In this document: positions 11,223 through 23,200 of the stretch, one piece after another | How positions within the stretch are numbered: the stretch's first letter is position 1 | Layout: each line of letters starts with the position of its first letter | NCBI GenBank assembly: GCA_031761405.1 | Contig: JASEVX010000085.1 | Location: 62,001-126,000 of the forward strand | DNA length: 64,000 nucleotides | Source of the DNA: Serripes groenlandicus | Lineage: Eukaryota > Mollusca > Bivalvia > Cardiida > Cardiidae | Direction of reading: 5' to 3' | Notes under the pieces: generated by a model | What the model was told of the DNA's origin: nothing | Database searches by the model: none | The model's input: the letters and a program-made list of their open reading frames with translations, nothing else | Made by a program: the position numbers and the translations under genes

Positions 11223-14200
11223 GCGAGTGTCTACTTGTGTTGTAATAAGTTGATGTATATTCGGATAGGGGAGTTTATCTGTCAAAATAAAATCATCGAG
11301 TTTAGTGACTGGTTTTAACTCTTCCAAAGTATTGTCTCACAAATTTCCTTATAGATTTGATGACTTTATAATTTAGAAACTTACTTAAACCAGAGACATA
11401 TAGATACATTTATGTATGTATGTATATCATTTAATGATTTATGTCTCTGCTGAAACTGGAACGCCTGTTTACATTTTAAATATATCGTGCAGTCTCGAAT
11501 CTTACCTATTCTCGAACCTTTAGTTCAAGGACTGTTTATATATTTACAAAAATGCAATAAACGTTATCAATTTTATGTGAACCGGTGCTTTGTTAACTTA
11601 TACATAAATTGTTGAATTTATTTGTCAGTATTGTTGGTTTTTATCATGAATTTTTTAAGTTTTCCCATGAGCACTGATAAATGTTAAGAGATTCAAGAAC
11701 CGGTGTTTCCATGCTAATAGGCTTCCGGAAGGAAAATTTCTTGTTAAGACATATTTTTAAATTATTAATATGCATAAACAATCTCCTAAGTAAAGTCCTA
11801 TTATGTAACTTTCTAGGGATTTTCACTTTCAAATCCTTGACATATAAAACAACCTTGTGAGTTTCCTCATGATTCAATTAAGGTGATGTAAACCCAATCT
11901 TTCTGCCTGATACCCTTCAAGTGTATGCAGATAACCCAACACCTAGGTAGCCTGACACCTAGTTACACCAACCCCTTTTCGGTTAAGCTGACACCTTTTT
12001 TGGATGAGCCGACACCTCATGTGCAAATTTAGAGTCGAGCCGACTCTTCATTTAAAAAGTAGTATTGTTATACTATGAAAAATTACCGTCGACAATGAAG
12101 GATTATTAAAAATTTAATTTTCGGACGTTATTTATAGCTTCTTTGAGTTTGAATTTCAAATCCTTACACACGATGTGGGGCCGATTTGGACAAGTTTTAT
12201 TGTTGTTGTTGTTGATACCATTATACCATATTTAACAATTCGATCCTAGAATATCTTGTATTACATGTAGATAGATAGTTGATACTCTGAGGAAACTGCA
12301 GAGGCTAACCTGAGTCTTCACTGTTTGCAATTAGACCCTGAATGTCGTAATGCTGTTTGTCTGTACATTTGTATTTATATTGCTGCCATGGCGCAAATTC
12401 TTTTATAGACTGCCACATCTGGTGAAATAAAAAAAGCCTATAGAAAGAAAACACTTATACTACATCCAGACAAGAATGATGCAGAAGATGCAGAGGATCA
12501 ATTTAGAAAGGTATTATAAACTTAATAATTATTTTATATATATCCCTATTGAGAGGTTCAGTTCAGTTAACCCTTCCCTCATATAGACACTTTCTGACAC
12601 CTCTGCAGAAGAAGGCTTTTTGAAAACATAGTGACAAAAGAAGAAATTGCTCAAAACTAGCAATTTCTCCTTTTGGCACAATCAGCACAATGTTTTTTCA
12701 CTTTTAGTCATAGGTTAACCGTTATCCATTCAATTATAGAGATTTTCCATTTTTTGACAAATTATGTTCATCTGCTTCAGAATTGTTGTGTGAGGGAAAT
12801 GGTTAACCCATTCCCACATACAGCAAATCTGTAACAGACAACTTTACAATCTAGTTAAAAGAAGTGAAATATCTCTATATATAAGAAAAGTTGATTATTA
12901 TAAAAAGTTGGAAACATGATTGTTGCAATAGGAGAAATTGCTCATCATGAGCAATTTCTTGTTTTTCCATAATGTTTTCAAAGGTGTCTTATGCAAAGTT
13001 GTCCGAAAGTGTCTGTATGTGGTAAGTGATGGTTAACTTTGTATTTTGTATTAGAGCAGTAAAACATTTACTATACCCATGCAAACAAACTGTTGGTTGG
13101 TTGGTTCGTCCCTCCCTCAGTATGAAATTAACAGTCAGAAATGTGAACTTTGTGAAGCAAACTGATTCTCTAAGTTTTGAGATATTGTAATGGAACTTGG
13201 AACACATAAGGTCACAATACACCAAATAAATTCCTTCTTTGTTTCCTTGTAAATAAACCAGTTTGAACCCTCAATTTTCATAGTTTCTGACCTTTTTTCA
13301 TGTAGAACACCATATATCATCGAAAAGAGTTACCTCTAAGCTTTAAATGGGGGGAGGGGGTCATGTAGTATTATGCAAGAAATAATTTTAACCGGCAAAA
13401 AATGATTTGCATCCTTTTGGACTTTATCAGACCATGACAAAAACTGTTTTTTCACATTCTCTTCTTTCACTTTCAAACAAGGTCAAAATTCTAAAAAAGA
13501 TCAAATCAATAATTTCCAGTGCATCCTATATTGATTTACAATGAATTTAAATTTAAACTCAATGCCATATACTCAATGTATTCTGGTGATGATATACACT
13601 AATTTCTACCCAAACAAAGTTGTTTTAGGGCCTATATAGCTGTAGATCAGCATGGTTGCAGTTGTCTTTGGCGTAATTTGACCCTTAAAACCATGTAAAT
13701 ATTGTGAGGGTACTGGGTATTTTTCTGAACTTACTGTATTTATTTTATTTGAGTCGTCTATATTCTGAATAATGATTTTAAGTAAATACCAAATAATAGT
13801 TTTCATATAGATTATATTTGTTTTAAATTAATGATTAATATACATTAATTAGACTTATTTCCTTAAATCTGTTTCTTCTTACAGACTCACTTTGATGCTT
13901 CTGCAATGTAACAAAAGTAGAAATTGCTCTGAATATTTTACTTTCACTTAGAGATTTTTTCATCTTTATATCTCTATATATTTTCAGCTGCAATTTTTTT
14001 CTATGTTGATAAAGGTTAAGAACTAACCAATTTATATGTTCTAAGTTTTTACTGCTGATTTCTTTTTCTTCCAATGAAGCTTGTTGCTGTCTACGAAGTT
14101 TTGAAGGATGAGGGGAAGAGAGAAAAGTATGTATTTCACGTAACAGTGGTCCATTTATAACCATAGTTCTTAACCCTTTCCAACATACAGATGCATTTTA

Positions 14201-17200
14201 ACGCATCTGCAGTTGGTGACTTCAGAAAACATTTTATCAAACGAGAAATTTTGCATAATATTTTCATCTCTATTAAATACAAGTTTTTTTTATTATATGT
14301 ATAGAGATTTTCCGTATTTATGCCAACGTTGTTCTAAAGTTGTCTGCAGCAGTTTTGTTGTGTATGGGAAATTAAAGGATTATCAACTTATTTGCATTTA
14401 GCATTTAACAGAAAAACATAAGATTATATTTTCCATATTTTTTGGTAGAAATTTTCAAAGTCGTCAGCTTTAGATTTCTGTGGGAAGGGGTTAACCATAA
14501 GATAAGACTAACAACATTTTGATGCAGGGTAAGATATTGTTTTTCTTTCCACACTGAGTCAAGTTGGCCGTTGTCTTTCAAGGTTTCAAAAATAAACTGT
14601 TTCCAGGGCAACCGTAATCCTTTTCCCACCTTCAAACCCCTTTCTGGGGCATCATGAGCAGATTTGAAAATATTTTGGCCAAAGGAAAAATCAGCAATTT
14701 CTCCTTTTGTCTCAATGTTTTCTCGTTTATTTAAACATTGCTCTTTCATTTATAGAGGGTTTCCACATTGTTAATGAAATGTTTCTAAAGTAGTCTGCTG
14801 CATATTTTTTCTGTGTGGGAAAGGGTTAAATGTTTGTTTGTAAGAAAATTTATTCATAACTGTCAACAATTAACCCTTTCCCTCATATAGACGCTTTCTG
14901 ACGCCTCTGCAGCAGACAGCTTTTTGAAAACATAGTGACAAAAGAAGAAATTGCACAAAACGTGCGATTTCTTCTTTTGCCACAATGTTTTCCACTTTTT
15001 GTCATAGGTTATCCATTCAACTATGGAGATTTTCTATGTTTTGACAAAATAAGTTCAAAGTCGTCTGCTGCAGAATTGTCGTATGAGGGAAAGGGTTAAA
15101 ACTCTTTAGGCTTTTCTTGAAAATATTTGCAAGAATCGGATAAAAAAAAATCTTTATTTATTTGATTGGATTTATAATATAAATGATGTTTCACATTATT
15201 CATATTTCTAGGTATAATAACGTGTTAGAGAATGGTTTGCCTGACTGGAGGCAGCCCGTATTTTACTACAGAAAAGCCCGCAAACTTGGGCTCTTTGAAT
15301 CTGCCCTTATACTTGGACTGGTGATTACGATCGGACAATATTTTGTTTTATGGGGCTCCTATCTAGAGAAACGTCTTACCATGGTAAGTAAACCCTTTCC
15401 CACATACAATAAATCGCAGCAGATGACCTTTTACACATCTAGACAGAAATTTGAAAAATCTCTATAAATGAAAGTGAAATTATTGAATAGAGTGGAGACA
15501 TTGTGACAAAACGAGAAATTGCTCCTTTTGTTACAATGTTTTCAAAGTCGTCAGAAAGTGTCTATATGTGAGAAAGGGTTAACCCTTTCCCTCATATAGA
15601 AGCTTTCTGACACCTCTGCAGCAGATAGCTTTTTAAAAACAGTGACAAAAGAAGAAATTGCTCAAACGAGCAATTTCTCCTTTTGCCACAATATTTTCCA
15701 CATTTAGTCATAGGTTATCCATTCAACTATAGAGATTTTCTATTTTTTGACAAAAAAAAGTCCTTCAACATAATAAACGGGTTTTGGGTCAAACATTTGT
15801 ATTTTTTTTCTTGTGTTTTTGTACTTTGTAAATTTCAGCTCAACGTTAAAGTTTAGTTTTTTTTACATTTCCTCAAAAAGTACAAGTGCTAGCGTTTTCA
15901 AACTTCAGTCGTAGTTTATCTTATACTCTTCATGACATTGTATGTTGTACGGTAGTAAATGAGTGTTACCTATTTTTTTGGAGAAAAACATGAATTTTTG
16001 TGGATTTTAATGGATTTGAGAATCAAACATAATTTTTTTACATTTTTGTTAGATTGACTACAAATTTTGCACACACATTTAATGAATTATGTTTTTCAAC
16101 GAATCAAATTGGTTTTGGGGTCATAGATTTTACATATATTTGACTTTTTGTCTTTTACACTTGCATTGATAGCCAAAGCGGGGGACAGCGAGACATTTAA
16201 TTACGCTTAATTTTTGTTATGTTCTAAAATCCTTATTTTACCCTCTGACCGTCTGATGTGGGTACTAAAATGAGACGATTCTTTTGAGTACCCACATCAT
16301 AGGGTTTGTTGAACCGTTGAAGGATAAGAGATATTGTGGGGAAAGAGCTGAATACTCCTCATTATCTGGACCTAAACTTATTATTTCTTCTACCTTCTAG
16401 GAATCTTTTTTCCAATCCAAAATGAAGCGTGAGAAAAGAGGGGGGAAAAATGTAGCTTTTAATGAACAAATTGAGACCGATATGCAAGAGGAACTGGAGG
16501 CTATCCCAACTCCTAGATTGACAAATCTCTGGCCTGTCACAATGACAATGTGGTTTATCTCAATCCCACATAAAATCAGAGTCATGAAAGCAATACAACA
16601 AGCTGAAAAAGAGAGAATAGAAAGAGAAATAGAAGCAGTAAAGCAGCTGGAATTGGACAAAATTCGTCAGAGAGAAGAAATAGGTTTGAATAGATGACTT
16701 TCTTATTTATCATGCATTATACTGATATTCATCCATTCCAAGAAATTACAGCTTTTACCGCAATCTTATCCACTCTATTCCATAATTATGTTTTCATGTT
16801 TAGAGAATTTTCCATATTTTTCTTACATGCTTTTAAAGTCCTCTGCTGCGGAGTTTTGCTATGTGGAAAATGGTTAACTTTTTCCCTCTGAGACCTGCTT
16901 TGTATGTGACTGCAGAAGGTATTATGTGGGAAATGGTTGATTTGATCCAAGAAGATGAGCAGTTGGAATTACATCTTTTCACCTCTTTAGCTTGTCTGAT
17001 TTTAGGGGGGGGAACAATCAGAATATTGTGATACCCTTGGTTTCGTTTGCACAAAAATTTAACCTTACCTCATAAATAAAAAAATCGTTCTCAACATTTT
17101 CAAATGAAACTGGTACACATGTTCCTAGGAACAATGCGCATGTCTACCAAGTCACATAACTCGAGCTAAATATTTATTCAGTAATGCCCCTTTTTTGAAA

Positions 17201-20200
17201 AAAACAGATGAGCATTGGTGTTCGCTCCAGGGCACTCTTGTTTTTTATAAGGTTTACAATTTTATTTGAAAATGTTCTTGTTTTCATGTTGCCTGCCATG
17301 GCAGGGGGACTTAAATGGACCAGGTCTCGGTCATCTGTTTGCCTGTTATGGCAGGGAGAGTCAAAGGGACCAGGTCTCGGTCATCTGTTTGTCTGTCATG
17401 GCAGGGAGACTCAAAGGGACCAGGTTTCGGTCATCTGTTTGTCTGTCATGGCAGGGAGACTCAAAGGGACCAGGTCTCGGTCATCTGTTTGTCGGTCTAT
17501 CAAGCTTTCACTTGTTTGAAAAGCACTCAACCCTTTCCCTCATATGACATTTCTGCAGCAGACGACTTTGTACATATTTTGTCAATAAATAGAAAATCTC
17601 TATAATTGAATGGATAACCTATGACTAAAAGTGGAAAACAGTGTGGCAAAAGGTGAAATTGATCGTTTTGAGGCCAAATTGAAGGGAAATCTTGTTAACA
17701 CTAATATTTGCTTATCCAAGTGCACAATTAGTTATTGTCATTGACTATGTGGTTTGCTTGACTCAGGTGAGGGATTCAGGGCCACCATAGCCCTCTTGTT
17801 TATCTTTATCAAAATGTTATCTATACCTGTTTTATAGCCTGGATCGAAGAAATTGACCATTGAAAACTCTTAAATCTATGTCTAATCATCATATAAGTCA
17901 AGAAAGCAACAATTTGCTGACTTCATGCACAACTTTAGTGACATGATTGGGATTGGCATCTCATGCCCAATTTACTAATTACAGAACAGAAAAAAATGAG
18001 GAAGAAAAACCGATTTGTAGAAGAAGAGACTCTTTATGCACATGTAAAAGAAGCTGATGTGACCGCAGTATTTTATGGATCTGTCAAACAGAATAATTCA
18101 GATAATAAGGAAGATAACACAAAATACACACAAAAGGTACATATATTTTATAAAACAGCTGTTGTGTAAGAATGCCATAGCATAGAGACACATAGGTATC
18201 GGTTCTCCATTGGCTGTCTGTCTGTCTGTCTGTCAAACCTTCACTTACTGGCATATTGGCAGGGGACACTTTTATCTGAGGTTTTGTAATTAATGAACCA
18301 TTACCCACATATAGACACTTTTTGATCCATTGGCAGCAGACTGCTTTCGAAGACATTGTGGCAAATAGAGAAAATAATTACTTAAAATTTTGGATCTTCC
18401 AAAACACATGGTATGAGAGAGCAAACATTTAGAGGAATTTAAATAAGTTGTAAGAAATTGTTTCTCAGTCATTTTATAGGAAATATTATGTTGCATTAGT
18501 GATACAGGTTTTAGTATTGTACTACGAAGGGCGTGGACAATTAATATCTCGCAAGCAAGACTGAAGGTCGAGAGAGATGTCAAATTGTTCACTCCTCGAG
18601 TAGACAATACTAAAACCTGTATCGCTTCTGCAACATAACTTTCCTATTATTTTACACATATATGTATAATTTAGACAGAACAAAGAAAAACTATACAAAA
18701 ATCTATATTATAACTAATGAAATATATATATAACAAATATAATTTACGATTGGCTATTTTACACATATACAATAAGGTTTTTAAAACCACCTTGTTTGAA
18801 CTGCACATGACCATTAACACGATTTGCGCCAGAAAAAGTGCATGTATATAATAAAATATATTAAAACTAATTTCAGACTGGTGAATGGACAGACGAAGAT
18901 CATGTAAATCTTTCCAAAGCCTTCATTAAATTTCCAGGAGGGACTGCTAAAAGATGGGAAAAAATTGCAGAAATGGTTGGGCGTCCTCTAATTGAGGTGA
19001 GTACTGTCAAAATTCAGTTAGCAATTGAGCCAGTTCTTGGGAAAATGTACTAGTTAGTTTTGTCGGGCATCCATCTGTCCTGCATTGTACGTCGTAAAAC
19101 AATTGCCTTGTTAACACTCTACAGGTTACATTTTTCATCCGATCTTCATAAAAGTTAATCAGAACATTCATCTCCATCAATTCTTTCCGACGTTTGACAA
19201 AAGTCACTGTGACAAGCATCATTCATCTTTCACCAATGGGCTAACAGTCTATGTGGAAAAGCAGCCAGTTGCTTGGAAGGTATGTTGTGTGGAGTATTGG
19301 TGTGAGAAAACCAGTAAACATATGAGTAGGTGAACTGGCCTCCGAGGTATGACTGAAAAATTGTTGAAAACAGCGTTAAACCCCAAACAATCAATCAATA
19401 AATCATCTCCATCAAATCTTGGACAAGTTGGAAACTAGGCCATATGTCAGTAGGTCAATTATAGGAAAATCTTGTTAACACTCTAGAGGCCGCATTTTTA
19501 ACTAGAGCGTTTTGAAACTTGTTTGTCTTAATAATATCTAGGTCTAGTTTAAATATGGGTCATGTTGGGTCAAAAATTAGGTCACTAGGTCAAATTGAAG
19601 GAAAATCTTGTTAACACTCAGGATTCTACATTTTTAACTTGAGCTTGTTGAAACTTTATCAGAATGTTTGTCTTGATTTTATGTAGGCCAAGTTCGAATA
19701 TTGGTCATATTTAATCTAAAATCTGTTCAAAAACTAGGTCACTATGCCAAATTGTAGTAAAATCTTTTTTACACTGTAGAAGCCGTATTTTTTGCTTAAA
19801 TTTTGGTCAGAATGTCTATCCTAAAAATATCTAGGCCAAGTTCAAATATGGGTCATGTTGGGTTAAAAAATAGGTTGCATTTTTACTTTTAGCAAGTTGA
19901 AACTTTGTCAGAATGTTTGTCTTGATGATATCTAGTCCATGTTGGAATTTGGGTCATATCAGGTAAAAACAAAATAGGTCAATAGGCCAAATGAAGGAAA
20001 ATCTTGTTAACTCTCTGACGGTTGCATTTTAGATCTTTGTCAGAATGTTTGTCTTAATGTGTTTTGCATTAGAAATCACATTGCATAGTTCAGGTGAGTG
20101 ATCTTGGGCCATCATGGCCCTCTTGTTTTAAATTGGGATCATAGTTACAACTTACATCTTTCATCGCATTGTATGCTTTAGATGGTGTCACCTTTGTGAG

Positions 20201-23200
20201 ATACAAAAGATTGATTGAGGTATTTCTCCCTTTTTCTGGAACTTCTTTTGGTCTTGACTGCCTAAGCAGGATGACACAAAGGGATCACATCCCCATTGTC
20301 TGCCTGTCCATCCATGTGTCTGTTACACTTAAAGACTTTCTGTTGATGACATTCAGCAAGTGACCAATAATTATTCCTTTAAATATTCTTGTTTGTAATT
20401 GCCTTGTAGTGGTAGAGCGTGGGCCTCTGGTCTGGAAGGTTGGGTTTCGATCCCCGGCAGTGTCATACCAAAGACTTCAAAAATGGAAGTAATGACTGCC
20501 CTCCTTGAACCTCAGGGTTGTGGGGTTAGCATAACAACTAACTGGCTGGTGTCAGTATAAATGGACCAGTAGTACTGGTAAAATTACCCAGGAAACGCTG
20601 TGATATAACTGAAAAATTGTTAAAAGCTGCGTTAAACACAAAACAATCTATCAATCAATCAATGCTCTTGTTTTCTGTTATTAATGACCGGAAACTTGTT
20701 ATTTTTATAAGGTGACAAAGAAAAGCAAGGAGATGAAAGGTACTATGCAGATGAATCTAAGTTCAACAGTGCAGGGTAAGTTGCTCCTTTATCCCTTTCC
20801 CACATACAGACGCATTTGGAGGCATATACAGCATCATGAGCAATTTCTCCTTCTGCCAAAATGTTTTCAACTCTATTCCTGATTATACCTTATTTTTCAC
20901 ATCTTTTGCATTCTTGTTTTTGCTAATATGTTTTCAAAGTCATTTTTGAAAACATAGTGACAAAAGAAGAAATTGCACAAAACGTGCAATTTCTCCTTTT
21001 GCCACAATGTCTTCCACTCTATTCCTGATTATACCTTAATTTTCACATCTTTTGCATTCTTGTTTTTGCTAATATGTTTTCAAAGTCATTTTTGAAAACA
21101 TAGTGACGAAAGAAGAAATTGCACAAAACGTGCAATTTCTCCTTTTGCCACAATGTTTTCCACTCTATTCCTGATTATACCTTATTTTTCACATCTTTTG
21201 CATTCTTGTTTTTGCTAATATGTTTTCAAAGTCATTTTTGAAAACATAGTGACAAAAGAAGAAATTGCACAAAACGTGCAATTTCTCCTTTTGCCACAAT
21301 GTTTTCCACTCTATTCCTGATTATACCTTATTTTTCACATCTTTTGCATTCTTGTTTTTGCTGCATATTTGGTGTTTATAGGAAGGGGTTAACTGTTAGC
21401 TCTTTTCCTGATAGATATGACTATTACAGCAGAACGCTATGTAAAACATTCTTGGAAAAGGTGAGAAAATTGCTCAAATGTGTTTTGTTCTCCTATTCCC
21501 ACAATGCAAGTCCAAAGTATCTACATTTATTTTTGAGTACCCACAAGTAGGCCACAACAAAGAGTTGGGTTGACTAATTATTGAGAAATTTTCGGTTTAA
21601 ATCCAGTGTCAGTATACATCATACTGTAAATACTGGTATGGTACCTTGGAAAAGGCATGCATTAATAGAAATAATGTTGAAAATTGAATAAAATACCATT
21701 CAAACAATTCAAAACATTCTTGTAGTGCCATCCGACTTGGCCAAGTTTCTACTCTAAATGATTGTATACTCCTGGAGTCTGGTAGATTAGGAGAGTGTCT
21801 GTCTAGTGAAGGGGGGCAGTCTTAACTTCGTGCAGGGATAAATGAGGGAGCGCTATAACCTCAGTTTTTAGCTCACCTGTGCATGAAGTGCTCAAGATGA
21901 GCTATTGTGATCGCATTTTGATAGTTGTGCGTCATCAACAATTTCTTAAAACAACATCTCCTCATACTCATAAACAAACAAGTGTATGGATTTTGACTAA
22001 ACATCGTTGGAAAGATCCTTAGGTGATCCTCTTTCAAAATTATTCATAGAAATGAATTCCTTTTAGAACTCGGGTTACCTTGGCAACCGAAAGGAATTTA
22101 AAAAACCCATATTGAACATTTTTTTGTCTGAAACCAAAAGGCATTGGGCTTAAAAAATTGGTGTGTGGTATTGTCTAGTAGTCCTCTACCATGAGTGTTC
22201 AAATTATGCCCCAGTTTTACCTAGAGATATAAAGGGAAAAACTTAAAAAATATTCTTTTGAAATACAAACTGGTACATAAACATATCTTTGGTGACCTAA
22301 GTTATATTAACTTGACAACATAGGGTGTAGATTTTTCGCTCTGTAGCAGTGGAGCTATACTGGTCCTCTTGGGCCTCTTGTATTAGCATTACTGACAGCA
22401 AAATGAGTTATTGTGGTTGGCATGCCAAAAAAAAAACGTAACTCAGGTGAGTGATCCAGGGCCATCATGGCCATCTTTTTAATACACATGTTGATTTATT
22501 TAAGCTTGTTCGGATTTTGTATTGTGGAGAAATTCATTTCCACTCTCAAAGGCAGACTTGGTTTTCTTCTTGCTGTTATGTGTCCAGTTTAGCTATTAAT
22601 TATATCAGCTCATTTCATGTAATGTCAGAGTATGACGGGTATGCTGTTATACTTCTGTTTTTATACAAACTGTTTTTAAGATTTGTCTGCTTTCCCTTTC
22701 CCTCATACGACAATTCTGCAGCAGACGACTTTGAACGTATTTTGTCAAAACATAGAAAATCTCCATAATTGAATGGATAACCTATGACAAGAAGGGGAAA
22801 ACATTGTGGCAAAAGGAGAAATTGCATGTTTTGTGCAATTTCTTCTTTTGTCACTATGATTTCAGAAAGCCGTCTGCTGCAGAGGCGTCAGAAAGCATCT
22901 ATATGAGGGAAAGGGTTAAAGATGCCTCAAAATGAGTCTGCATTTATGACAGTGTACAAAGCTTATATAAACAGCAGCACGCAAAATGGTTGTAACTACA
23001 GCTTGCAACAAGATAAACATGTAGACTCAGAGCTCCAGTTAAGAGGCGTTTTGCATGTCTCAATGAGACAATTCTTTTGAGTACCAACATCATAGGGTTT
23101 GGTTGGATGATAAGAAAGATATTGTGGGGGGGGGAAAGAGCTGTATACTCCCACTTACCTGGACCTGTGTGTAGTTACAACCAAATATTTTGAATTCCCT

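Noticed and set aside
20395..20480. tRNA gene
   Set aside because: A and B boxes are present but the sequence continues into a SINE body and does not close an acceptor stem.
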